NCBI GenBank assembly: GCA_046296435.1 | Contig: JBKBLI010000092.1 | Location: forward strand, 1 to 8,149 | Length of the DNA: 8,149 nt | From: M3007 sp046296435 | Lineage (GTDB): Bacteria; Bacteroidota; Bacteroidia; Chitinophagales; Saprospiraceae | Direction of reading: 5' to 3' | In this document: positions 1 to 6,849 of the stretch, piece after piece | Numbering within the stretch: position 1 is the first letter of the stretch | Layout: each line of letters starts with the position of its first letter | The notes under the pieces: model-generated | Databases searched by the model: none | Seen by the model: the letters and a program-made list of their open reading frames with translations, nothing else | What the model was told of the DNA's origin: nothing | Made by a program: the position numbers and the translations under genes

Positions 1-146
1 GGACCGCATGTTGGACCAAAGCCGGCGCTCCCAAAGCGGCATACCGGCCGAAAGCCGCCCTGATCGGTACAGCGCGCAAGACAGCGGATACATCGGCCGG
101 CAAATGCGCCGGCGCATTTCAGTAAGCACGCACCAATGCCTTGACA

Positions 147-593
147 ATGAGCGCAATACAACATAGCCTCTGGCTGGAGGCCCGCACGCGATTCAGCAAC
201 CTATTACTCGATATCAGCGCCGCCGATTTGCAAAAAAAATTGGGCCGCTCGCCCAACTCAGCGGGCTTCCTAATCCGGCATATTGCCGATGTCGAGTTGC
301 TTTTTGCCAAAAACGTTTTCGGCATGGCGGACGTGAAGGTATCGGCAAGGACGGTGATCAGCCAACGCGATACCGGCGAATGGACCGATCTGCAAGACCT
401 ACAGGAATACCAACGATACGCTTTCGAATCGCTGAACAGGGCTATTCAAGCCCAAACTTCGTGGGACGATATCGTTGCGACCAAAGAATTTGGCGCCAAG
501 ACCAAAGCGGAAGCGCTGGGGCGGATCATTTCGCACACGGCCTATCACGCCGGACAATTGGCGATTACCCTTAAATACGGACAAGTAAGTTAA
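147..593 (+). CDS. DinB-like four-helix metalloprotein
   Basis: A 148-residue protein of the DinB/YfiT-like superfamily, the usual length for this fold. These proteins are four-helix bundles with a three-histidine metal site; characterised members include bacillithiol and mycothiol S-transferases and metal-dependent hydrolases. The expected triad is visible, numbered from the ATG at 147: His45 in RHIADVE on helix 2, and His130 and His134 in SHTAYHAGQL on helix 4. The open frame begins just after a TAA at 123-125 and has a TTG at 141; I prefer the ATG at 147 because it is the only ATG near the start. Its stop is three bases before the ACR3 start codon, so the two are almost certainly co-transcribed. 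From that context I infer a role in thiol or arsenic stress, perhaps thiol transfer, but the substrate cannot be read from the sequence. The family call is solid and the function open. Confidence 0.86.
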   Translation: MSAIQHSLWLEARTRFSNLLLDISAADLQKKLGRSPNSAGFLIRHIADVELLFAKNVFGMADVKVSARTVISQRDTGEWTDLQDLQEYQRYAFESLNRAIQAQTSWDDIVATKEFGAKTKAEALGRIISHTAYHAGQLAITLKYGQVS

Positions 594-596
594 AAG

Positions 597-1643
597 ATGC
601 AAACCGCTGCAGATCAACGCAAAAAGCTCTCTTTCCTCGACCGGTATCTCACTTTGTGGATTTTTCTGGCCATGATCATAGGAGTGGGGATCGGCTACTT
701 TGCCCCCGGCGTTGAAAAGTTCGTCAATCGATTTCAGGTAGGCGCTACAAATATCCCCATTGCGGTCGGCTTGATTTTGATGATGTACCCGCCTCTGGCC
801 AAAGTGAAATACGAGGAAATGGGCACGGTTTTCAGGAATCGGAAAATTCTGGGCATTTCGCTGATCCAAAACTGGATCATTGGCCCTGTCCTGATGTTTG
901 GACTTGCCGTTATTTTCCTGCCCGACAAGCCCGAGTACATGACGGGCCTGATCATGATCGGTATAGCCCGCTGTATTGCCATGGTGATCGTGTGGAACGA
1001 CCTGGCCAAGGGCGACAACGAATATGTGGCGGGATTGGTGGCTTTCAACAGTATTTTTCAGGTGTTGTTCTACAGCGTTTACGCCTACGTGTTTGTGACC
1101 TATCTGCCGCCGTTATTTGGCCTCAAAGGGGCCCTGGTGGAGATCAGCATTGGACAGATCGCCGAAAGCGTATTGATTTATCTGGGCATCCCTTTTTTGG
1201 CCGGAATGCTGACGCGTTATTTCCTCATCCAGGCCAAAGGCAAGGCCTGGTACGCGCAGGTCTTTTTGCCGAAGATCAGCCCTATCACCCTGATTGCCTT
1301 GCTCTTCACGATTGTGGTCATGTTTAGCCTGAAGGGCAATCTGATCGTGAGTATCCCTTTTGACGTGATCAGAATAGCCGTTCCGCTCACTTGCTACTTT
1401 GTGATCATGTTTTTCGCCGCTTTTTTTATCGGCAAAAAAGCCGGAGCGGATTATGCCAAATCAACTTCGCTGGCCTTTACGGCAGCGGGCAACAACTTCG
1501 AACTCGGCATCGCCGTAGCCATTGCCGTTTTTGGCATCAATTCGGGAGAGGCATTCGCCTGCGTGGTAGGCCCCCTGATCGAAGTGCCGGTACTGATCCT
1601 CCTGGTCAACGTGGCGCTGAGACAGCAGCGGAAATTTGTCTGA
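597..1643 (+). CDS. acr3: ACR3 family arsenite efflux permease
   Basis: A 348-residue, very hydrophobic inner-membrane protein with about ten membrane segments (roughly residues 17-37, 51-68, 84-107, 114-134, 142-169, 187-209, 226-246, 255-278, 290-312 and 317-341). It is an ACR3 secondary transporter of the bile/arsenite/riboflavin superfamily, which exports As(III) using the proton gradient. Both residues known to be essential in characterised ACR3 proteins are present: Cys126 in the GIARCIAMVIVWN stretch of segment 4 and Glu302 in the AAGNNFELGIA stretch of segment 9. The late PLIEVPVLI motif is also typical. Length is normal and the frame is intact. The ATG follows the DinB-like stop by three bases, so translation is probably coupled. 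No arsR or arsC is in the window; if present they would lie to the left. The family is certain; the Sb(III)/As(III) preference is not readable. Confidence 0.95.
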   Translation: MQTAADQRKKLSFLDRYLTLWIFLAMIIGVGIGYFAPGVEKFVNRFQVGATNIPIAVGLILMMYPPLAKVKYEEMGTVFRNRKILGISLIQNWIIGPVLMFGLAVIFLPDKPEYMTGLIMIGIARCIAMVIVWNDLAKGDNEYVAGLVAFNSIFQVLFYSVYAYVFVTYLPPLFGLKGALVEISIGQIAESVLIYLGIPFLAGMLTRYFLIQAKGKAWYAQVFLPKISPITLIALLFTIVVMFSLKGNLIVSIPFDVIRIAVPLTCYFVIMFFAAFFIGKKAGADYAKSTSLAFTAAGNNFELGIAVAIAVFGINSGEAFACVVGPLIEVPVLILLVNVALRQQRKFV

Positions 1644-1743
1644 AGGCAGACCCGCACATTCGCACCGAATCTGCGCGCCAGGTCGTGCGTCGCTTTGTAT
1701 TCAGCAGCTCCGGATGCGACAACTGAGCGCAAGCGGCTCTGAG

Positions 1744-1821
1744 CAAGGCGCTGACATGCCGGACTGAACATTTGCGCAGATTCCGACGCCGTATCCTCAG
1801 GGAGCAAGGATAAGCGCCTTG
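1744..1821. other. Possible three-way-junction fold in convergent gap
   Basis: The gap between the converging ACR3 and helD genes contains nested inverted repeats that fit one cloverleaf-like fold. The outer stem is a perfect 9-bp match, CAAGGCGCT (1744-1752) with AGCGCCTTG (1813-1821). Inside it, 1760-1766 pairs with 1777-1785 around a two-base bulge (CGGACTG with CAG-AT-TCCG, 10-nt loop). TATCCT (1792-1797) pairs with AGGATA (1807-1812), and that hairpin stacks directly on the outer stem. There is no T tract on either side, so it is not a classical intrinsic terminator. It may be a transcript 3' end structure, a small RNA, or chance. No known RNA family is recognised. Confidence 0.3.
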
Positions 1822-1880
1822 ATACCTCAATCGCAAACGCTTTTCGCCCCGAGCCTGAATCCTGTGATTGATGCGCGGGC

Positions 1881-3929
1881 CTACGCCGAAATCAGCGGCG
1901 TGCATTTCCCGACATAGGAGATGTACAGCTTGTGCATCGCTCTGGTGCAGGCCACGTACAGCATTTGCCGGTCCGGCTCCGTGCAGTAATTTTTTTCGGT
2001 GCAGAAGGGCGCGATCACGTAGTCGAATTCCAGGCCCTTGGCCAGATGGGCGGTGGTGACGACGATCCCGCTTCCGAAAGCCACGCTGACGGCGTTCAGC
2101 AGATTGACTTTGTGATGGGCTTTGAGCGCGTCGTAGAGGGCGTCGGCCTGTTTTTGGGTTTTGCAGATAATGCCCAGAGAGTTGTACCCACTTTGCTCGA
2201 ACTCGGCGATCCAGATGCGGATCTGCGCGATCTCAACTTCGGCGTTTTTGCAAGGGACGACTTGGGGCTCGTCGCCGTGTCGCTCGATAGGCTCTACGTT
2301 GACCCCCGGATTGATGCGCTTGGTGAACTGGGTGATCTCGTAGGTCGAGCGGTAGCTCCTGAGCATGGTCATTGTGGCGGCGCCGCTGAAGACGCTTTCG
2401 ATTACGGCCAGATTGGACGAGCTGAACGGGTTGACGGACTGATTGACATCGCCCAGGATGGTTTTTTTGCAGGGGTACAAGAGGCTCAAGACGCGGTATT
2501 GCACGACGGAGTAGTCCTGCATCTCGTCGATGACTAAGTGTTTGACTTTGCCGTTGGTTTTCAGCCCTGTCAAGCGGTATTTCAGGTAGATAAAGGCGTA
2601 CACATCGCTCCACTCGAAGGCGTTGCCCGGTTTCGTTTTCAACAGTTCGGGGCGGCCCAACCAATCGTAAAAACCCTTGTACAGCACCCGGGGATTGTAC
2701 GAGGGGAACATCTTGCGGATGGCGTTGTGCAGGTCGGTGCGGTCTTTGTACTGGACTTCTATACGGTACTGCCTGTATATGCTTTCGACGATCTCGCGAA
2801 CCACTTCGTTGAAGCGCTTGAGCAGGGGCATTCGTTGGTATTTCTCAAAGGATTTGCGGATAAACCACGCCGGCACGACTTTGCGCTTGACCTGAACGTC
2901 CTTGATCGCAAATCCGTGATTCTCCAGATAGATCACATATTCGTCTATTTTTTTCAAAAACTCGTTGGACGACTTGAATCGGATGCGCTCGATCAGTTTA
3001 GCGTCGTTTTTTTCCAACAACTCCGTCACCTGCTCGAAAAAGGTCTGAAATTTGACCTGATGCTCCAGGATTTCGTGGGCGATCTCTTCCATGCTGGTCT
3101 CGGCTACGCTCTCCTCGCCCAGTTCCGGGAGTACGTTGGAGATATAACTGGCAAAAACCTTGTTGGGCGAGATGATCAGGATGTCCTCCGAACTGATGGT
3201 CTCTTTGAAGCGATACAGTAAAAAGGCGATGCGGTGCAGGGCGATAGAGGTCTTGCCTGAGCCGGCCACGCCCTGAATGATCAGATGCCGCGCGTCTTCA
3301 TTGCGGATGATGGCGTTTTGCTCCTTCTGGATGGTGGCGACGATGTTCTTCATCTTGGCGCTCGAAGCCTGCCCCAACTCTTTTTGGAGCACTTCGTCGT
3401 GTATGGTCACGTCGGTATCGAGCATGTATTCCATACCGCCGTTTCGGATCCTGAACTGGCGCTTGAGCGAAATGTCGCCTTTGATTACGCCAGACAGGGT
3501 CTGGTAGCGCCCCTCGCCCAGTTCGAAGTCGTAGAACAGGCTGGAGATGGGCGCGCGCCAGTCGTACACTAAGTTTTTGTTGGTCTCTGTATCCTGAAAA
3601 TTGTGGACGCCCACATAGATGTTCTTTATTTCGTCGCTTTGCGCTTCGCAAAAATCGATCCGCCCGAAGTATGCGGTATCGCGCAAACGGTGGAGTCGCT
3701 TGCGGGTTTCGACATGGTGTTCGCCTTGCAGGGAGTAGTTGTGTATTGCCTCGCGGAGGTTATTTTTCTCCAAGTGGTCGATGTCGCGTTTGTGCTCTTG
3801 CATGTACCTGTCCATGTCGGCCACTTCGTCGCTCTTTCGCTTGATGGCTTCGTTGATTTCCGACAGTCGGCGGTCAACTTTTTGGAGTAGGCTTGCTAAA
3901 TATGCTTTTTCTTGCTTCTCTTCTGTCAT
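1881..3929 (-). CDS. helD: HelD-type SF1 ATPase, RNA polymerase recycling factor
   Basis: A 682-residue UvrD/Rep-like superfamily 1 ATPase of the HelD type. Known HelD proteins bind RNA polymerase, pushing an N-terminal antiparallel coiled coil into the secondary channel, and use ATP to release stalled enzyme from nucleic acid. Numbered from the ATG at 3929, a charged coiled coil fills about residues 3-65. The motifs follow in order: Q motif QKEQNAIIR 201-209, Walker A GVAGSGKT 220-227, Walker B VIDEMQD 466-472, motif III GDVNQS 493-498, motif IV LRSYRSTYEI 523-532, motif V TTAHLAKGLEFD 625-636 and motif VI LYVACTRAMHKLYI 657-670. The roughly 200 residues between ATPase halves match the HelD-specific insertion. 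A TTG at 3974 would add 15 residues; the ATG is preferred because the coiled coil starts there. The gene is monocistronic, converges with acr3, and is intact. A divergent DNA helicase is the alternative, but the N-terminal layout favours HelD. Confidence 0.87.
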   Translation of the reverse strand: MTEEKQEKAYLASLLQKVDRRLSEINEAIKRKSDEVADMDRYMQEHKRDIDHLEKNNLREAIHNYSLQGEHHVETRKRLHRLRDTAYFGRIDFCEAQSDEIKNIYVGVHNFQDTETNKNLVYDWRAPISSLFYDFELGEGRYQTLSGVIKGDISLKRQFRIRNGGMEYMLDTDVTIHDEVLQKELGQASSAKMKNIVATIQKEQNAIIRNEDARHLIIQGVAGSGKTSIALHRIAFLLYRFKETISSEDILIISPNKVFASYISNVLPELGEESVAETSMEEIAHEILEHQVKFQTFFEQVTELLEKNDAKLIERIRFKSSNEFLKKIDEYVIYLENHGFAIKDVQVKRKVVPAWFIRKSFEKYQRMPLLKRFNEVVREIVESIYRQYRIEVQYKDRTDLHNAIRKMFPSYNPRVLYKGFYDWLGRPELLKTKPGNAFEWSDVYAFIYLKYRLTGLKTNGKVKHLVIDEMQDYSVVQYRVLSLLYPCKKTILGDVNQSVNPFSSSNLAVIESVFSGAATMTMLRSYRSTYEITQFTKRINPGVNVEPIERHGDEPQVVPCKNAEVEIAQIRIWIAEFEQSGYNSLGIICKTQKQADALYDALKAHHKVNLLNAVSVAFGSGIVVTTAHLAKGLEFDYVIAPFCTEKNYCTEPDRQMLYVACTRAMHKLYISYVGKCTPLISA

Positions 3930-4295
3930 CGCTGCTGTTTCAAAAATTTTTCTCCTACCTGCTTTGGCAAACAAGCGGCTTTCAGACGCCGGCCGCGCGC
4001 ATCGCGATACGAGAGGACTTTAGAGAGTTGACGACGTTTTTCGTCGTGTTTCGCGCATAGACGCCGGCGGCGGCTGCGTTTGGGGGGGCAAAGTTCGCTA
4101 TTGTTTGGTTGAGCAGGTTATTTTTTTGTAAATAAAGCCGCCATGAACGCCCCTGCGCGCCATTTCAATAGCCGCTGCGCCGAATTCGTCCACTGCCATA
4201 ACCAAAATAAGCGCCGCATGCCGCTTGAACACCGCAGCAGCGACGTACCTGCGCCAACCCCCGATAGCCATAGCGCCCGCATAGCCGGCTGCTAC
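3930..4295. other. Gene-poor stretch upstream of helD
   Basis: About 366 bases without a gene I can support firmly. The first 100 or so bases upstream of the helD ATG should hold its promoter, but I find no convincing Bacteroidota TTG / TAnnTTTG pair at proper spacing; an AGGAG lies about 22 bases before the ATG, too far to be a normal ribosome site. A short perfect hairpin, ACGACG (4031-4036) with CGTCGT (4042-4047) around five T residues, lies in the presumed helD leader. The block GACGCCGG occurs twice, near 3986 and 4061, and a G7 run lies near 4082. The doubtful minus-strand ORF 4098-4271 is listed separately. The rest shows nothing recognisable. Confidence 0.5.
4098..4271 (-). CDS. Doubtful 57-codon ORF, unrecognised
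   Basis: A 57-codon minus-strand frame from an ATG at 4271 to a TAG at 4100-4098, between the GH5 terminator and helD. The translation looks more protein-like than its opposite strand: it has an amphipathic stretch with VAAAVFKRHAALILVMAVDE and later AAAIEMARRGVHGGF, then a lysine-rich tail. I recognise no family. The start lies only about 25 bases beyond the terminator stem, which leaves almost no room for a promoter of its own, so it would need read-through or a shorter start such as the internal ATG of MAVDEFG. It may be the remnant of a longer gene or a chance ORF in GC-rich DNA. Very uncertain. Confidence 0.2.
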   Translation of the reverse strand: MAIGGWRRYVAAAVFKRHAALILVMAVDEFGAAAIEMARRGVHGGFIYKKITCSTKQ

Positions 4296-4341
4296 AAAGA
4301 CGCCGCCCCCGCATGGGCGTTGGAGCGGGGGCGGCGTCTTT
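4296..4341 (-). terminator. Intrinsic terminator after the GH5 gene
   Basis: A perfect 17-bp inverted repeat, 4296-4312 against 4325-4341, with a 12-base loop at 4313-4324. The stem is almost all G and C in its inner 12 pairs. It starts six bases after the GH5 stop codon on the minus strand. The minus-strand T stretch is short (CTTT then GTAG); the plus-strand side has CTTTT then CCCC. Position and strength make it the 3' end of the GH5 transcript, and it may work in both directions. Confidence 0.8.
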
Positions 4342-4347
4342 TCCCCT

Positions 4348-6291
4348 TCAATATTTGACGATCTTTTCCGTTCCGGACCAATTTCCTGTTTCCCAGTACA
4401 ACCCATAGCATCCCGGCGGCAGGGTCGAAACGTCCACCGTAGTAGCCTGGGTGAAACGGCCGCGCCTGACTGGCCTTCCCAGGAGGTCCGTCAGGCGCCA
4501 TTGTACCGGCAGCGGGGCGCTGGATTTCAGCGCAACAAAATCAGCCGCCGGATTGGGAGCAACGACGAGGCGCATTTTCTCAAAAGGCGCTTGCACGGAA
4601 GAGAAGACGCCTGTTTCGTACACCAACGCGGTGTCCAGATTGGTCACCTGGATGTTGTCGAACCAGAAATTGACCCCCTGCAACCCGCCCTGCTCAGCCA
4701 CGATCTCGAACCGGTCTATGGCCGTCCAGTCGAAAAGACCTTGCGGATTGTACCAGACGCCGTCTTCCCAAGCGCCGCTTTCTGTAAAATGGGAAAGCGG
4801 AATGTGCAGGTGGCGCCAGCGGCCATCCCAGGCTGCATGGGAGTCGTCAATGGTAACCGTGACCCGCCAGGGACGGTCGTTGGGGTCGTCGGTGTCTGTG
4901 TCCGTGAAGCGCAGGTCGAAGCTGGTCCCCGGCGTATCGCCCCGCACCAAAAGGTCGAGCGCGTAGCCCTGCGCCCGCAGGTAGGTCAGGTCCTTGTCAG
5001 GCCTGAAATCGAAGGCGAGTACATCGTATTGAGCAGCGCCCGACCAGCGGATGCAGTAATGGCCGTTGTTGGGCAGATCTTTTGAGTAAAAATTAACGAT
5101 ACCGTCGCTGTAACTTGCGTCGAACATTTTAGGAGCTACGTAATCCGAATAGATAAAAAACCCTGCGCTGTCCGGCTTCAAGACAAAGGGCGATTGCGGC
5201 GGAACGTTGAAACCGAGCGATTCGAGCAAGGGTACGTTCAGGTCGTGGTCGAAGAAGCCTTCGCTGTTGGGTTCGAAAAGACCAAATTCGCCGTGGTAAT
5301 CCCACGTCGTCCAGGCAATGTTGTGCGCATTGAGGTATTGGCTGACGATTTGATACCAGAATACGCGGTCATCCGGGTTGCTGTTGAGCATGTACACGCC
5401 CAATTCGCCACAAAAAACGGGCGCCTGCCGCGCATCCCTGAACTGGATGGCGATGTCGAGGAGCGCTTGCACATGGGCTGCCGTCCCCTCGTTGGCATAG
5501 TTGTCGTAAGCGCCGTTCACCCAGGTGCCTTCCAGCGAGGGCGGCAATGGCGGCATATTGGCCGCATGGAACGGAAAAGGCATGCCGGACAGCGGCTCCA
5601 GCGAAGGCTGTGTCCAGCTTGCTCCCTGGTGCGTAAACAAAAACGGCTCGTAAAAATGAAACGTGTAAATGAGGTTGCTATCGCTGTACGCCGGCATTGG
5701 CGCCAGGTGGTTGTAGCCGTTCCATCCCGCGCCTCCGACGATGATCGTATGCTTATCGTCCACCGTTCGAATAGCCGTTACTGCGCTTTGTTGTATGGCA
5801 TTCCACAGGGAGTCGGAAATACCGTGCGGTTCGTTCAGAATTTCGTAATAAATCAGGTTGGAGCGGTTTTTAAAATGCTGCGCCATTTGCAGCCAGACCT
5901 TGTTCAGGACGGCGCCGACGTTCGGATCGGTATCAACCGCCGGGTCGAACGTGTGATTGTCCAGAATCAGGTGCAGATCTAATGCCTCTGCCCAATTGAC
6001 CGCTTCGTCGAGGAAGAAGAGCAACAGCGGGTCGAGGGTGTAGTTCGGCGCCCCGTCGGTCATGTAGTGCAGGTTGATGGGCAGGCGAATGACGTCGCAG
6101 CCGAGGCTTTTGATTTGCTCAAAATCTCGCTTGGTATAGCGCGTGAACGAAATCTGCTGCGCGCTATTCGCCTGAAACCAGCCCGGGAGGTTGACGCCCC
6201 GGTGAAAAGGCGCAGCGATTTGGGCGAACACAGACGGAACAGTAAACCACAGCAAAATACATGGCAAAAAACGGCGTGAAAACATGGACAT
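4348..6291 (-). CDS. Secreted GH5 cellulase-like hydrolase, T9SS cargo
   Basis: A 647-residue exported glycoside hydrolase of family 5 (cellulase/endoglucanase fold), predicted to cleave beta-1,4-linked glucan or mannan outside the cell by the retaining mechanism. Residues 1-24 form a signal peptide (basic FSRRF, hydrophobic core, cleavage near VFAQ). The catalytic domain spans about 28-355: GVNLPGWF, Arg69 in VIRLPI, His113 in LDNHTF, acid/base Glu154 in ILNEPHG, FHFYEP 211-216, nucleophile Glu296 in FCGELG and Trp330 in TTWDYHG. Residues about 365-552 look like a beta jelly-roll carbohydrate-binding module ending in FWFDNIQVTN. Residues about 573-647 are a type IX secretion C-terminal sorting domain (VVAPNPAADFV, TDLLGRPVRRG, STLPPGCYGLYW, EKIVKY). 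I start at the ATG at 6291, directly before the signal peptide; another ATG is at 6285. The same frame is open upstream into the transposase (817 codons to 6801), which I treat as a junction artefact of element insertion rather than the native protein. Substrate is unproven. Confidence 0.92.
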   Translation of the reverse strand: MSMFSRRFLPCILLWFTVPSVFAQIAAPFHRGVNLPGWFQANSAQQISFTRYTKRDFEQIKSLGCDVIRLPINLHYMTDGAPNYTLDPLLLFFLDEAVNWAEALDLHLILDNHTFDPAVDTDPNVGAVLNKVWLQMAQHFKNRSNLIYYEILNEPHGISDSLWNAIQQSAVTAIRTVDDKHTIIVGGAGWNGYNHLAPMPAYSDSNLIYTFHFYEPFLFTHQGASWTQPSLEPLSGMPFPFHAANMPPLPPSLEGTWVNGAYDNYANEGTAAHVQALLDIAIQFRDARQAPVFCGELGVYMLNSNPDDRVFWYQIVSQYLNAHNIAWTTWDYHGEFGLFEPNSEGFFDHDLNVPLLESLGFNVPPQSPFVLKPDSAGFFIYSDYVAPKMFDASYSDGIVNFYSKDLPNNGHYCIRWSGAAQYDVLAFDFRPDKDLTYLRAQGYALDLLVRGDTPGTSFDLRFTDTDTDDPNDRPWRVTVTIDDSHAAWDGRWRHLHIPLSHFTESGAWEDGVWYNPQGLFDWTAIDRFEIVAEQGGLQGVNFWFDNIQVTNLDTALVYETGVFSSVQAPFEKMRLVVAPNPAADFVALKSSAPLPVQWRLTDLLGRPVRRGRFTQATTVDVSTLPPGCYGLYWETGNWSGTEKIVKY

Positions 6292-6335
6292 GAGACGATA
6301 TTTGAAGCATAACGTCAATGGGAAGTTTGAAGTAT

Positions 6336-6353
6336 GAAACCCCACGCTACGGA
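6336..6353 (-). repeat. Half copy of the REP-like repeat, 3' side of transposase
   Basis: GAAACCCCACGCTACGGA on the plus strand matches 6869-6886 of the full palindrome at 17 of 18 positions (C for T at 6347). Its other arm is degenerate: 6313-6328 resembles the missing arm only loosely. It lies about 45 bases upstream of the GH5 start codon and just past the end of the transposase. On the minus strand it carries CCGTAG, whose TAG (6349-6347) is the stop codon of the -1 frame of the transposase. It probably marks the right boundary of the mobile unit. Confidence 0.65.
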
Positions 6354-6801
6354 CAAACCCCGCGCGCCATATCCTGATAGACCGCAGCCTGTTGTTTAAA
6401 AAAACCCATTCGGTTTTGAAACTGTTTTTCTGGTGATGCCTTTCCTGCTTTTTGATATATCCACGTACCGTAGGTACCCGATCGGGACTGACGGAGATGG
6501 CTGCATAGCCGTCCTGCCAATGGAAATATTCATCCGACGCATAAGTATCCCGCACCCAATCATGGGTAATGCCTTTGAGGTTGCGCACGATGTTGGGGAT
6601 GGAATCGCTCGGCTTTAAGCCAACAAGGAGATGGACATGGCCTTCTACCCCATTAACAAAATCGAGGTAAAGGCCTTTTTCCTTGGCAATCTCTCGCATT
6701 TTGTCGTAGAGTTTGTATTTCAAATCGGGCACGATGAGGGGCGCTCGGTGCTTGGCGCCCCACACAAGGTGAACCCAAAGGGCGTGATACGTTTTTCCCA
6801 T
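6347..6801 (-). CDS. tnpA: Y1 (HUH) transposase, IS200/RAYT type, frame problem at end
   Basis: A single-strand DNA transposase of the Y1/HUH family (IS200-like, Bacteroidota type). Numbered from the ATG at 6801: the HUH motif is GHVHLL with His55 and His57, the FHWQDGYAAISVS block is at 93-105, and the catalytic tyrosine is Tyr115 in RGYIKKQERHH with Gln119. Homology to the family fades after about residue 133. There the frame meets a T7 run followed by AAAC (6404-6394). In frame zero translation never stops and runs into the GH5 gene. In the -1 frame, which needs one extra T or a ribosomal slip on U UUA AAC, it ends at a TAG (6349-6347) inside the flanking repeat and gives 151 residues, the normal family length. 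The coordinates given follow that second reading. The core is intact, so activity is possible; the C-terminal tail is unlike the common family tail. Confidence 0.8.
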
Positions 6802-6849
6802 GGCGGTATGTTTTTTATTTTGATAATAATTAACTGCTCCGCTGCTCTT

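Noticed and set aside
1..140. Open frames on both strands at the left edge, such as plus frame 3 to a TAA at 123-125 and an Ala-rich minus frame
   Set aside because: All are short, no family is recognisable, and the Ala-rich minus frame has a TGA just upstream and no ATG. The coding strand cannot be decided.
399..869. 156-codon minus-strand ORF
   Set aside because: It spans the junction of the DinB-like and acr3 genes on the opposite strand and has no recognisable motifs.
1792..1812. TATCCT/AGGATA hairpin as an intrinsic terminator for acr3
   Set aside because: Six AT-rich pairs and no following T run; kept only as part of the larger possible fold.
2538..3221. 227-codon plus-strand ORF
   Set aside because: It lies wholly opposite the helD ATPase coding sequence, whose motifs are all on the minus strand; it is a shadow frame.
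4031..4047. ACGACG/CGTCGT hairpin as a terminator or riboswitch
   Set aside because: Six pairs only, with no T tract beyond it and no surrounding conserved structure; reported only as a leader feature.
5194..5982. 262-codon plus-strand ORF
   Set aside because: It is antisense to the GH5 catalytic domain, which carries all catalytic motifs in the minus frame; no family pattern in the plus frame.
6301..6335. TTTGAAGCAT and TTTGAAGTAT (6301-6310, 6326-6335) as a target-site duplication or operator
   Set aside because: Both copies are on one side of the element and match at nine of ten bases; IS200-type elements do not make target duplications.
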